From contig CACMVZ010000008.1 of the NCBI GenBank assembly GCA_902617285.1, forward strand, positions 1 through 50,115: DNA of 50,115 nucleotides, given 5' to 3'. Position 1 is the first letter of the stretch; each line of letters starts with the position of its first letter. The stretch comes from an uncultured Bacteroidota bacterium (GTDB taxonomy: Bacteria > Bacteroidota > Bacteroidia > Flavobacteriales > Flavobacteriaceae). This document shows, in pieces, positions 26,993 to 35,099 of the stretch. The notes below the pieces were generated by a model. It saw nothing but the letters and a program-made list of their open reading frames with translations, made no database searches and was not told the origin of the DNA. Made by a program: the position numbers and the translations under genes.

Positions 26993-27784
26993 TTAATCCA
27001 ATTCTTTAACTCTGATATTTTTAAATTCAATAGGATGACCTTCAGATTGAAGAGATATATAGCCTTCTTTCAAGGGCTCGCCAACTTTATCAGAGAAGTT
27101 TTCAGACAAGTATGTTCCTCCGTAACGAATATTAGAATATGTCATTACTGTGTCTTTATCAACTATATGGTGAACAATTGAATCAGAAAAAACAAGAAAC
27201 TCAACACTTACCCATTCTTCAGTATGAATTGTTTTTGAGGTAGAGTTAACACAGTGCTGCATAGCTTGAGTTCCATTTATGTCAACCTCAGTTCCAGGAG
27301 AACACATATTAAGTGTTGGTCTATCATTTACACCAGAGCCTCCAAGAAATTGACCCTCTATACTTACAGGAAATCCTTGATCTAAAAACATCTGATTTGG
27401 ATGTTCAGAATGTAGCATAACACCACTGTTTTTATAATTCCATGCATCATTTTCGTTTGTAAATGAATTGACATGTTCACCATAAAATCTATAATCAAGT
27501 TTTAAATGGTAATTTTTAAATTTCTTATTAGTATAAAAAATATGTCCAAAATTTTCATCAAATAAATCATAATCTTCATATGTCACCTTGATAGTGCCAT
27601 CACCAACTCTAAAAGTATTTTTATAATTATCATTTAATTCATAACCAGAAATTTTCATTTCCCAGCCATTTAGACTTTTTCCATCAAATAAACTAAACCA
27701 TTCATTAGAATCATCAATAGATTCACATGATATAAATATCAGAAAAATTAGAAGTACTTTAAAACTCCTTAGCAAGTATAACAT
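26993..27784 (-). CDS. DUF1080 lipoprotein, larger variant
   Basis: A 263-residue lipoprotein (Cys20 in IFISC). Domain marks: WFSLFDGKSLNGWEMKI, a KLDYRFYGE strand, SGVMLHSEHP, and a Cys-containing insert around GTEVDINGTQAMQHC. It ends with GYISLQSEGHPIEFKNIRVKEL. The longer loops place it in a different branch from the DUF1080 proteins at 5915 and 25508. It diverges from the VOC/DUF885-like pair with a 45-base gap. Confidence 0.85.
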   Translation of the reverse strand: MLYLLRSFKVLLIFLIFISCESIDDSNEWFSLFDGKSLNGWEMKISGYELNDNYKNTFRVGDGTIKVTYEDYDLFDENFGHIFYTNKKFKNYHLKLDYRFYGEHVNSFTNENDAWNYKNSGVMLHSEHPNQMFLDQGFPVSIEGQFLGGSGVNDRPTLNMCSPGTEVDINGTQAMQHCVNSTSKTIHTEEWVSVEFLVFSDSIVHHIVDKDTVMTYSNIRYGGTYLSENFSDKVGEPLKEGYISLQSEGHPIEFKNIRVKELD

Positions 27785-27829
27785 CAGTCTAATTTAATCA
27801 ATTTTAAACTTTTTGATTAACTTGTAAAA

Positions 27830-28279
27830 ATGAATATAACTCATAAGGTCACTTTAATATTACTTTTTTTTCAAATAAATAATCTTTATTCTCAGGAATT
27901 TATAATTAGTAAAACTGACCATGTTGCATATGAGGTTAGAGATTTAAATAAAGTAGGAGACTTTTTTTTAAATATTTTTAAGTTTAAAGAAATTAAAATA
28001 GATAACCCTTCATTAAGATGGTTTGATATTGGAGATGGCTTTGAAATTCATCTAGGTGAAAACAAAGAAGCAAATCATAAAAAAATCAAAGCAAATCATT
28101 TTGCAGTTACTGTAAATAATCTTGAAATTTTTATGGAGTATTTAAAAACTAATGACATTTACTTTGAAAGTTGGGATAGTAAAAAACTCCAATATAATAT
28201 TAGACCTCATGATAATGCACTTCAAATTTATTTAACTGATCCTGAGGGCAATTGGATTGAAGTAAATCAAAGACAGTGA
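27830..28279 (+). CDS. Exported VOC-superfamily (glyoxalase/dioxygenase-like) protein
   Basis: A 149-residue protein with a signal peptide of about 20 residues ending NNLYSQ, then a single vicinal-oxygen-chelate domain. Potential metal ligands are His in KTDHVAYEV, His in FEIHLGE and NHFAVTV, and Glu in DPEGNWIEVNQ. Export of a VOC protein is less usual than the cytoplasmic forms. Its stop overlaps the next start (GTGA), so it is translationally coupled to the DUF885-like protein. Confidence 0.8.
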   Translation: MNITHKVTLILLFFQINNLYSQEFIISKTDHVAYEVRDLNKVGDFFLNIFKFKEIKIDNPSLRWFDIGDGFEIHLGENKEANHKKIKANHFAVTVNNLEIFMEYLKTNDIYFESWDSKKLQYNIRPHDNALQIYLTDPEGNWIEVNQRQ

Positions 28280-29916
28280 AAAAGAAGATATTATTTTTTT
28301 CGCTTATCAACTTGTTTCTTTTAATGTCAACATACTCTCAAGGGGATATGAGAGAATCTCTAGAGAATTTGTTTACAGATTGGCGTGAATTTGAAAAACC
28401 ACCATTATTTAATGGGGCACCTGATTATAGATCAAATACTTTCGATTTAAGAATCGAAGAATTTAACAATCTTAGAAATAGACTTAATCGAGTTGATAGA
28501 GAAAATCTAGATGTTAAAAGTCAAGTAGATTGGACCTTAATATGGGCTGAGATGAATGGTTTTGAATTTAACTATAAAATACTTAAGCCCTGGGAAAGAG
28601 ATCCTGCTTTTTATAAATCTTTATGGATGAACAGAAGTGATGTCCCAGCACATGAGGGGCCAACTCATCATATGGTTGTAGAGGTATGGCAATATGATTT
28701 TCCACTGTCAAAGCAACAATTAAAAAAGTTAACTAATGAACTTAGTATAATACCATCGTTTAATGAACAAGCAAAAAAAAATTTAATAGGGAATGCTAGG
28801 GATTTATGGATTGCAGGAATAAGAGATATAGAGACTCAAGTCTCAAATCTTGAATTATTAAAGAACTTTCCTGGTGTGAAAAAGCAAAAAAATCTTATTC
28901 AAATTATAGATGAGAGTATCAGATCAACTAAAAGCTTATCTATGTGGTTAAAGGATGAATCAAAAAATAAAACAGGTCCATCAGGTATTGGAAAAGATAA
29001 CTATACATGGTACCAAAAGAATGTTCATCTTGTTCCTCTTTCATGGGATGATGAGGTTATGTTACTAAAGAGAGAGCTTGCAAGAGCATGGTCTTCTCTT
29101 AAGTTAGAAGAACATAAAAACAGAAATTTACCCGAACTTACTTCAGCATCAAATCAGGAAGAATATCTAAAGAAAGCTCAGGATGCATCAAAAGATCTAA
29201 TAGAATTTCTTGATGAACAAGAAGTAATAAATGTTAAAGATTATTATAAAGATGCTCTTGATGAAAGATTGGGTAAATTTATTCCCAAGGATACAAGAAA
29301 TTTTTTCTGGATAACTGCACATTTAGACCCAAAACCACTTTATTCTCATTTTTTCCATTGGTTTGAATTAGCTGAAATGGACTTAAACCCTCATGAAAAT
29401 ATTATAAGAAAAGATGCGGTATTGTATAACATTTTTGATAGTCGAAATGAAGGAGTTGCTACATCTGTTGAAGAGATGTTTATGCAAGCCGGATTATATG
29501 AGTCTAATCCAAGGTCTAAGGAAATTGTGTACATTTTAATTGCACAAAGAGCTGCTAGAGGACTCGGTTCATTGTATGCACATGCAAATCTTATGACAAT
29601 GGAAGAGGCTGGAAAGATTCATTCAGAATATACTCCTAGAGGTTGGATGAAAACTGAAAAAGAACTACTAATATTTGAGCAACATTTATATCTTAGACAA
29701 CCAGGATATGGAACTAGTTATATTACTGGTAAATATCTATTTGAAAATGCTCTTGCAGAATATTCAAGAATAAATGAAAAAGATCCAAATTCTAATCTTA
29801 AAAATTTTTTTAAAAAACTAATTGATATAGGTAACATACCAATGACATTATTTCACTGGGAGCTCAATAAGGATTCTTCAATTTTAAATGAAATAGTACC
29901 TGAAATTGATAATTAG
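28276..29916 (+). CDS. DUF885-like exported protein
   Basis: A 546-residue exported, mostly helical protein with a signal peptide ending around MSTYSQG. The C-terminal part (NEGVATSVEEMFMQAGL, then PGYGTSYITGKYLFENAL) matches the layout of the DUF885 peptidase-like family. The HExxPGHH zinc motif typical of active members is not present, so it may be a divergent or catalytically altered member. The start is GTG and overlaps the preceding stop by four bases. Family assignment is by layout and moderately sure. Confidence 0.65.
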   Translation: MKKKILFFSLINLFLLMSTYSQGDMRESLENLFTDWREFEKPPLFNGAPDYRSNTFDLRIEEFNNLRNRLNRVDRENLDVKSQVDWTLIWAEMNGFEFNYKILKPWERDPAFYKSLWMNRSDVPAHEGPTHHMVVEVWQYDFPLSKQQLKKLTNELSIIPSFNEQAKKNLIGNARDLWIAGIRDIETQVSNLELLKNFPGVKKQKNLIQIIDESIRSTKSLSMWLKDESKNKTGPSGIGKDNYTWYQKNVHLVPLSWDDEVMLLKRELARAWSSLKLEEHKNRNLPELTSASNQEEYLKKAQDASKDLIEFLDEQEVINVKDYYKDALDERLGKFIPKDTRNFFWITAHLDPKPLYSHFFHWFELAEMDLNPHENIIRKDAVLYNIFDSRNEGVATSVEEMFMQAGLYESNPRSKEIVYILIAQRAARGLGSLYAHANLMTMEEAGKIHSEYTPRGWMKTEKELLIFEQHLYLRQPGYGTSYITGKYLFENALAEYSRINEKDPNSNLKNFFKKLIDIGNIPMTLFHWELNKDSSILNEIVPEIDN

Positions 29917-30132
29917 GGATCAAGTGTTAGCTAATTGAACCATGAAGTATACCTTAGCAAACATAACTATTAGAAATATCATAAATAGGATTTCTGGATA
30001 ATACTGCTTGGGAATTTTTTTATACTTAAACACAATGCAAATGTAGATTTTAGTTTAATAACAAAATCCAAAATATTTGTTAATTATATCTTATGAAGTA
30101 TTTATTTTTGTCTATATGAATAAGTTTGTTGT
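29917..30132. other. Intergenic region with little recognisable content
   Basis: Between the DUF885-like stop and the small membrane ORF at 30133. No tRNA, hairpin terminator with T-tract or -7/-33 promoter pair is obvious. The only candidate content is a short hydrophobic frame on the minus strand, listed separately. Confidence 0.5.
29920..30033 (-). CDS. Possible tiny membrane peptide (37 residues)
   Basis: A minus-strand frame starting at GTG and ending TGA. It has a charged N terminus (FKYKKIPKQYYPE) followed by one hydrophobic segment (ILFMIFLIVMFAKVYF). The pattern is that of single-pass micropeptides, but there is no family match and no clear promoter. It could be chance in AT-rich DNA. 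Confidence 0.25.
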   Translation of the reverse strand: MFKYKKIPKQYYPEILFMIFLIVMFAKVYFMVQLANT

Positions 30133-30306
30133 ATGAATAGATACGGTCAAATTCGAGACTTACTATTAGGAGACTTAACTACATCAATATTTGTTTTTGG
30201 AGTTTTAGTAACTATACTTGTATTGATTTCACTAATTTTATCTAATAAAGAAAAAATAAACTACGATAAAGACTATTATGACCGTCATGGTTCTTTACCA
30301 AAATAA
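30133..30306 (+). CDS. Small single-pass membrane protein (57 residues)
   Basis: A 57-residue frame from ATG to TAA. A short N terminus MNRYGQIRDLLLGDL leads into one hydrophobic segment (about residues 17-37) and a polar tail ending YYDRHGSLPK. It ends six bases before the ATG of the Met/His-rich envelope protein, so the two are probably one transcript. I do not recognise the family. Confidence 0.5.
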   Translation: MNRYGQIRDLLLGDLTTSIFVFGVLVTILVLISLILSNKEKINYDKDYYDRHGSLPK

Positions 30307-30312
30307 ACATTT

Positions 30313-30864
30313 ATGAAAAGTCTAATTATTACATTATTAATACTTTTTTCCTCAGCTGTTTACTCTCAATTTCATATTGGCACTAGTGCTGCTTATGATC
30401 TTGAAAGTGAATATTCAAAACTAGGAGTTGGTATAAACTATATGTTAACGCCTAAAGTAACATTAGGAGGAAGCCTTATGATTACGCCATTTGATGTGGA
30501 TGATGATTATGAAATAATGTTAAATGTTAAATATAACATAGGAAGATTTGACATTGCAGCTGGATATATGTTCCACGAAATGTCAGACGATCACATGGGA
30601 ATGCACATGGGCTCAATGCACAGCTCAAGTGAAAATCATAACGAGCCATATGTTGGAATAGCCTATAAGTTGTTTAAAAATAAAAAACTTAAAATATTCT
30701 ATAATAAGTCTGAGTCAATGAAAACAATAGGTATAATGACTCCAATATTTAACATTGGTAAAAAACACATGGATCACAATATGATGGATCATAGTATGAT
30801 GAATCATGATAATCCAATTAGTCAGCTAGAGAAAACCATTTGTGAGAGCCGAATTGATTGTTAG
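30313..30864 (+). CDS. Met/His-rich exported envelope protein (small beta-barrel-like)
   Basis: A 183-residue exported protein with a signal peptide ending AVYSQ. The body has alternating strands as in small outer-membrane barrels (GVGINYMLTPKVTLGGSLMI). Two Met/His clusters stand out: HEMSDDHMGMHMGSMH (about residues 94-109) and HMDHNMMDHSMMNHD (about 153-167), like copper-binding patches in CopB-type proteins. A copper or other metal role is inferred. The last 47 bases overlap the convergent SRPBCC gene. Confidence 0.65.
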   Translation: MKSLIITLLILFSSAVYSQFHIGTSAAYDLESEYSKLGVGINYMLTPKVTLGGSLMITPFDVDDDYEIMLNVKYNIGRFDIAAGYMFHEMSDDHMGMHMGSMHSSSENHNEPYVGIAYKLFKNKKLKIFYNKSESMKTIGIMTPIFNIGKKHMDHNMMDHSMMNHDNPISQLEKTICESRIDC

Positions 30865-31312
30865 GAATTGGCTTTTGATTTTTAAGATACCACTCTAGGC
30901 CAAGTAAAACAGATTTCAAATATTTTTTTAGACCTGGTCTAATAACAAATATGTATGCAAATAGATAAATTAGTTTGTTTTTACCACTAAGTATATGTGG
31001 GTATACTGTTATTTTAACCGTAGTATTTTTTTCTCCTTTTACTTCCCATATTACTTTGGATTTTTTGCCATCTTTTCTACCAATAATTAATTTAAAGCCA
31101 GAACCTTCATTCCATTCAAAAAAATTTCTATGCAGTTTAACTCCATTGAGATACTCCAAAGAGTCCTCTCTTGATTTTTTATTCCATGAATAGGCAATAT
31201 TTTTTTTGCAAAAAGGATGGAAAAGATTTAGATGTTCTCTTTTTGAAAGAATAGACCAAACTTTAGTCTTGTCAAACTCAAGGTTGATTGTATAGCTTAC
31301 TGGTAAAATCAC
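30818..31312 (-). CDS. SRPBCC-family (START/Bet v1-like) protein
   Basis: A 164-residue protein that begins like a helix-grip lipid/ligand-binding domain (INLEFDKTKVWSILS) with a hydrophobic region near residues 110-125 (IYLFAYIFVIRPG). Assignment to SRPBCC is by pattern and moderate. The 3' end overlaps the convergent Met/His-rich gene by 47 bases; both frames look real in the overlap. Confidence 0.6.
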   Translation of the reverse strand: MILPVSYTINLEFDKTKVWSILSKREHLNLFHPFCKKNIAYSWNKKSREDSLEYLNGVKLHRNFFEWNEGSGFKLIIGRKDGKKSKVIWEVKGEKNTTVKITVYPHILSGKNKLIYLFAYIFVIRPGLKKYLKSVLLGLEWYLKNQKPIPNNQFGSHKWFSLAD

Positions 31313-31377
31313 TTATCATTTAAAGTATTTTCCGAATTTACAATAATAATTGTTATAGTTTTTTTTTAAATTTAAAT

Positions 31378-31788
31378 ATGAGAAAGATTTTTTTTATATC
31401 GCTATTAATGATTGGATGCGGTAATGAAATTTATTATTTAGATAGTTACAATTATTCTGACTTAGGTGAACCTTCATATGAAACCAAACAGTTGAATTCC
31501 TCAACTCTTGACGACGCATCAGTTGAAGCTTATGGTATTATTGCAGATGAAATTATTTCAGTTTATTCTAAAGCAATTGCCCTTGACGAAAATTTAGGTG
31601 GTGTAGATAATGAAATCAAAGCTCTTGAATTTCTTAATCTTGCAATGTTTAATTATGATATTTATACTGTAAATAGAGAGAGAATGAAAATCAATGTTAC
31701 TGACAATGAGTTTGAAAGAAAGAGAGAATTAAAAGACAGTATACTTAATAAATCGAGAATAAGAGAATTATCTGCTCTTAAAAAATAA
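31378..31788 (+). CDS. Lipoprotein of unknown function
   Basis: A 136-residue lipoprotein: Cys14 in LLMIGC. The mature part is mostly helical (EIKALEFLNLAMFNYDIYTVNR; ERKRELKDSILNKSRIRELSALKK), with a Ser/Thr-rich segment first. No family recognised. A terminator follows directly after the stop. Confidence 0.6.
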   Translation: MRKIFFISLLMIGCGNEIYYLDSYNYSDLGEPSYETKQLNSSTLDDASVEAYGIIADEIISVYSKAIALDENLGGVDNEIKALEFLNLAMFNYDIYTVNRERMKINVTDNEFERKRELKDSILNKSRIRELSALKK

Positions 31789-31814
31789 AAACCCCCATCT
31801 TAAATGAGGGGGGT
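31789..31814. terminator. Bidirectional hairpin terminator
   Basis: The arms AACCCCCATC and GAGGGGGGTT form a stem with one mismatch around TTAAAT. It lies between the convergent lipoprotein (plus) and NTF2-like (minus) genes, and A/T runs flank both sides. Confidence 0.7.
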
Positions 31815-31827
31815 TAATAATTCATAT

Positions 31828-32742
31828 TTATTGAGGTAATTGAGCAGGATTAAAGTAGTAGTCTTCTCTTACTATTTCGCCCTCATCATTAAACCAATGT
31901 TGAATATGTTGTAAAATAGTTGCAGTATTACCTGATTTTCTATTTTTAAATGTCATTTCAATCCATGAAATAACTACTGCACCCTCACCATCATAGTCTA
32001 GTAAATCTGGAAATCCGCTTTCTCTTAAACCAACAAGTTCAAACATCTCCATATATTGATCAAACTGAGAAAATTCTTCATCTAAAGTCTTAAATTCGTC
32101 TATTTCTGAGTTCATTACATTATAAAATAACGTGTTTTCTGTATAGTTGGATTTGATTTTTTCTACATCCATAGTAAGATAATCCTGATAAAGTAGTCTG
32201 ACTTTTGTAACTAAAGGATGGTCTTTATAGATTACACCATTTTTTGATGTACCATAAGCTTCAGAATTTTTTTGCCATAATACCTGGTCATCATTAATCC
32301 ATATGCCTGCAATTTTATCACCATTCATTCTAAATGTTGAATATCTTGGCATATCAAGACTTAACCCTGTATTCTTATCATATCCAGTTAATCTCTCATA
32401 GGTTTTAACATCAACAACATTATCTTGTTTATATTCTAATACATCAGGGTATGACCCTCCATAATGTTTGATGTTAAAATTTACAAAGTTTTTACTTAAG
32501 TAATTTGATGTTCCAAGAATCCAATTCAACTTTCTTGGAGTTCTGTCTCTCAAGGTAATTACTTGAACGTCATCGGTAACAAGTTCTTTTATTTTTTCGA
32601 GATCTCCAGCTACATATGCCTTTGTAAATTGATCAACAATTTCAATTGCAGGATGTTCAATGTAGATCTTACCATTAGCTTCTTTTTGAGAAAGCACAAC
32701 ACTTGTGGTTAAAATAGTAAATAATATTAAAATTTTTTTCAT
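31828..32742 (-). CDS. Exported protein with two NTF2/SnoaL-like domains
   Basis: A 304-residue exported protein (signal ending SVVLSQ). Two NTF2-like cone-shaped domains are visible: HPAIEIVDQFTKAYVAGDLEK starts the first near residue 30 and HPLVTKVRLLYQDYLTMDVEK starts the second near residue 178. Each ends with a Trp-containing strand (IAGIWINDDQVLW; ILQHIQHWF). These domains often bind small ligands or act as isomerases, but nothing here fixes the ligand. Confidence 0.7.
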   Translation of the reverse strand: MKKILILFTILTTSVVLSQKEANGKIYIEHPAIEIVDQFTKAYVAGDLEKIKELVTDDVQVITLRDRTPRKLNWILGTSNYLSKNFVNFNIKHYGGSYPDVLEYKQDNVVDVKTYERLTGYDKNTGLSLDMPRYSTFRMNGDKIAGIWINDDQVLWQKNSEAYGTSKNGVIYKDHPLVTKVRLLYQDYLTMDVEKIKSNYTENTLFYNVMNSEIDEFKTLDEEFSQFDQYMEMFELVGLRESGFPDLLDYDGEGAVVISWIEMTFKNRKSGNTATILQHIQHWFNDEGEIVREDYYFNPAQLPQ

Positions 32743-32832
32743 GATTAATTATTTTAGAATTCAAAGGTAAATTATTTTTATTCAATACTGAATATCCGAT
32801 ATTATTTACTAAGTTTTTATAATTTAGATGAG

Positions 32833-33411
32833 ATGAAAATTTGTGTTTATTGTTCTTCAAGTTCAAAAATTGAAAAAAAATATTTTGACTGCACTAAAGA
32901 ACTAGCTAAAGAGTTTCTAAAGGAAAATGTTGAAGTTGTCTATGGAGGGGGTGGAGGAGGACTAATGGGTCATCTTGCTGATGTAATTATAGATAATGGT
33001 GGAAAAATTACAGGTATTAGTCCAAAGTTTATGCAAGATATTGAATGGACTCATAAAAGACTAGAAAAATTAGAACTTGTTGATACAATGCATGAGAGGA
33101 AATCTAAGTTTTTAGAGAACATTGATGCAGTAATAGCTTTGCCAGGTGGATGTGGAACTTTAGATGAACTTATAGAAGCCATTACATTAAAGAGGTTAGG
33201 CCTCTTCTTAAAGCCAATAGTCATTATTAATATCCAAGGCTTTTATAATCCTTTATTACAAATGTTGGAGAGATGTGTTGACCAAAATTTTATGGATAAA
33301 AGGCATTTAAAAATGTGGAATGTTGTTGATGAAACTAACAACATTGTTGATATTATAAGAGATATTCCAGATTGGACAGATAATGCATTAAAGTTTGCAA
33401 GACAAGAATAA
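32833..33411 (+). CDS. LOG-family Rossmann protein (TIGR00730; cytokinin riboside monophosphate phosphoribohydrolase-like)
   Basis: A 192-residue cytoplasmic protein. The LOG hallmark PGGCGTLDE is at about residues 97-105, with YGGGGGGLMGHLAD near 36-49 and the catalytic Arg in HERKSKF. Characterised family members hydrolyse nucleoside 5'-monophosphates to base and ribose phosphate; a nucleotide-salvage role is likely in this organism. A short ORF follows after 19 bases. Confidence 0.88.
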   Translation: MKICVYCSSSSKIEKKYFDCTKELAKEFLKENVEVVYGGGGGGLMGHLADVIIDNGGKITGISPKFMQDIEWTHKRLEKLELVDTMHERKSKFLENIDAVIALPGGCGTLDELIEAITLKRLGLFLKPIVIINIQGFYNPLLQMLERCVDQNFMDKRHLKMWNVVDETNNIVDIIRDIPDWTDNALKFARQE

Positions 33412-33430
33412 CATCAATACATATAATTTA

Positions 33431-33601
33431 ATGACAAGAAAAGAGTTTGAAAAGTATTTATTGGACTCAAATATTTCCTCTGATCGTATTGATGATTATT
33501 GGAGACTTTATGATAAAATCAATGAACCTGGAACTCCATTGACATATAATCAGAGGTCAAATTTTTTGCTTTCAGAGTTAAGAAAGATGAATGAAAGGTA
33601 A
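33431..33601 (+). CDS. Small protein of unknown function (56 residues)
   Basis: A 56-residue polar, helical protein. The frame is open from 33395, but ATG at 33431 is the credible start (MTRKEFEKYLLDSN) because the earlier part overlaps the LOG gene. It ends SELRKMNER. No signal or membrane segment. Probably co-transcribed with the LOG-like gene. Confidence 0.5.
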   Translation: MTRKEFEKYLLDSNISSDRIDDYWRLYDKINEPGTPLTYNQRSNFLLSELRKMNER

Positions 33602-33643
33602 ATTATTTTTTGTAAATTTAAATGTCGATTTTCCTTATCGATA

Positions 33644-33705
33644 ACCCGTGTGGACTGGGTTCAATAATTTAGTCGCGGGTGGAGAGAACGCACCCGAATG
33701 AATCG
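33644..33705 (+). ncRNA. Candidate structured RNA with mutually exclusive hairpins
   Basis: A locally GC-rich block in otherwise AT-rich intergenic DNA. ACCCG (33644-33648) can pair with CGGGT (33676-33680), with an inner GACT/AGTC helix (33653-33656 and 33671-33674). The same CGGGT can instead form a 6-bp hairpin with CACCCG (33691-33696). ATCG at 33702-33705 may close onto the CGAT at 33639-33642. A 40-residue ORF starts 31 bases later and a strong terminator follows it. I could not match it to a known riboswitch, tmRNA or 6S pattern. Confidence 0.45.
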
Positions 33706-33736
33706 TTACATAAGTTTAACTTTAAAGTTTAAGATT

Positions 33737-33859
33737 ATGAATGATATGATTATGTTAGCTTTGGAACCAAACCAAGGCCACGCCTTAGCATTAAAAAAAG
33801 AACTTCAAAACCATGCTCAGACTCAAAATAGAGAAATTGAGTTGGCTGAAGCTGTTTAA
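33737..33859 (+). CDS. Possible 40-residue peptide downstream of the structured element
   Basis: ATG to TAA, 40 residues, starting MNDMIMLALEPNQGHALALK and then a charged, Gln-rich helical stretch ending LAEAV. No signal peptide. It has no recognised relative. It lies between the hairpin element and a terminator, so the whole 33.6-33.9 kb unit looks like an independent short transcript. It may be a coding mRNA or the 3' part of a non-coding RNA. Confidence 0.45.
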   Translation: MNDMIMLALEPNQGHALALKKELQNHAQTQNREIELAEAV

Positions 33860-33868
33860 TTTTTAATG

Positions 33869-33898
33869 AAAAACCCCCTAAATTATTAGGGGGTTTTT
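33869..33898. terminator. Strong bidirectional intrinsic terminator
   Basis: A perfect 13-bp stem (33869-33881 with 33886-33898) containing CCCCC/GGGGG and a 4-base loop, flanked by A and T runs on both sides. It serves the short plus-strand transcript and the minus-strand cold-shock gene. Confidence 0.85.
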
Positions 33899-33902
33899 GT
33901 AG

Positions 33903-34103
33903 TTAGTCTTCAGAGGCAATTTTTACATTAACTGCATTTAACCCCTTTTTACCTTCTATTAATTCAAATTCTACTTTGTCTCCTTCTTTTATCCTGTCAA
34001 TTACTCCAGAAATATGAACGAAATGTTCGGCATCTGAATCAATCTCTTTAATAAAACCAAATCCTTTTGTTTCATTAAAGAACTTTACAGTTCCTTGATT
34101 CAT
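33903..34103 (-). CDS. Cold-shock domain protein (CspA family)
   Basis: A 66-residue single-domain OB-fold RNA chaperone. RNP1 is KGFGFI (residues 13-18) and RNP2 is HFVHIS. The length and composition are typical. It has 117 bases of upstream untranslated space to the divergent methyltransferase, which could hold a cold-responsive leader, though no clear structure was identified there. Confidence 0.93.
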   Translation of the reverse strand: MNQGTVKFFNETKGFGFIKEIDSDAEHFVHISGVIDRIKEGDKVEFELIEGKKGLNAVNVKIASED

Positions 34104-34220
34104 TAATTTAATTTGTGTAAATGTAGAATATTAAAATGATTATTATCAGTTTTTATTGATTATTTTAATTTATTGAATTATTAATTATATTAAGTTTAGA
34201 ATATTTACAACTAAGGCAAT

Positions 34221-34946
34221 ATGTTATCAATCAAGGATCGCAAACTAATATTTCAATTAAGTAAAAAAAAGTATCGAGTCCTAAATAAACTTTTTGTAGC
34301 TGAAGGTGAAAAAACAATTGAGGAATTAATAAGCAATGGTTGCAAATATGAAATGATATTCTCTACTAAAAAAAATCTTTATCCAGACGCAAAACAAATA
34401 AAATTAAGTCAGATGAAGCAAATTACCCATTTTAAGACTCCAAGTCCAGTTTTGGGTGTTTTTAATTTGCCTCAATCAAAAATAATTATTTCAGAGTCAA
34501 CCACAATTGCAATAGATGGAATTAGTGATCCAGGTAATTTAGGAACAATCATTCGATTATGTGATTGGTTTGGACTATCTCAAATATTGTGTAGTAATGA
34601 AACTGTTGATTGTTATAATCCAAAAGTAATACAAGCTTCTATGGGGTCAATTGCAAGAGTCAGATGTCACTATGTAGATAATTTAGGAGATTACTTAAAA
34701 TCATTAAAAAAACCAATTTTTGGCGCAAGCTTAAATGGCAAATCAATTTATGAACATACATTGGTTAAGAAAGCCACTTATATATTTGGTAGTGAATCTC
34801 GCGGTATATCTAAAGACATTTTAAAAAATTTAAATTGCGAGTTAACAATACCGCATTTTAGAACTGGTAAATCTAAACCTGATAGTTTAAATGTAGCTAA
34901 CTCTGTAGCAATTTTTTTGAGTGAATTATCAAAAAATAAATTTTGA
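34221..34946 (+). CDS. TrmH/SpoU-family RNA 2'-O-methyltransferase
   Basis: A 241-residue knotted (SPOUT) methyltransferase for tRNA or rRNA ribose. An N-terminal substrate-binding domain (KYRVLNKLFVAEGEKTIEEL) precedes the catalytic domain with AIDGISDPGNLGTIIRLCDW (motif 1), FGSESRGIS (motif 2) and NVANSVAIFLSE (motif 3). Which RNA and position is modified is not clear. Confidence 0.9.
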   Translation: MLSIKDRKLIFQLSKKKYRVLNKLFVAEGEKTIEELISNGCKYEMIFSTKKNLYPDAKQIKLSQMKQITHFKTPSPVLGVFNLPQSKIIISESTTIAIDGISDPGNLGTIIRLCDWFGLSQILCSNETVDCYNPKVIQASMGSIARVRCHYVDNLGDYLKSLKKPIFGASLNGKSIYEHTLVKKATYIFGSESRGISKDILKNLNCELTIPHFRTGKSKPDSLNVANSVAIFLSELSKNKF

Positions 34947-35099
34947 AAAGTTATATATTTAGTTTTTCCTATATATTTTGCTACCAGAGCAATTCTCCTT
35001 GCCATGGAAGGCATTTTTAGTTTTGGCTTTTACCTAAGATTAATATTATTTGTTTTATCATTATATTGGAGTATAAAGGAAATTAAAAAAAGAAAATGA
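34947..35099 (+). CDS. Tiny membrane protein, uncertain start (31 residues from the ATG)
   Basis: From the ATG at 35004 the frame encodes 31 residues (MEGIFSFGFYLRLILFVL, then a basic tail). The same frame is open back to 34947, straight after the methyltransferase stop, and encodes another hydrophobic stretch (YLVFPIYFATRAILLA) without a standard start codon. So the true protein may be about 51 residues with two membrane segments and a rare start, or just the short form. Its TGA overlaps the next ATG. Confidence 0.4.
   Translation, partial: KVIYLVFPIYFATRAILLAMEGIFSFGFYLRLILFVLSLYWSIKEIKKRK

Noticed and set aside
33650..33705. Glycine riboswitch, tmRNA 3' end or 6S RNA
   Set aside because: GGAGAGAAC and GGGTTCAA give superficial resemblance, but the flanking conserved blocks of each class (for example the paired glycine core, or the tmRNA T-stem and CCA) are absent.
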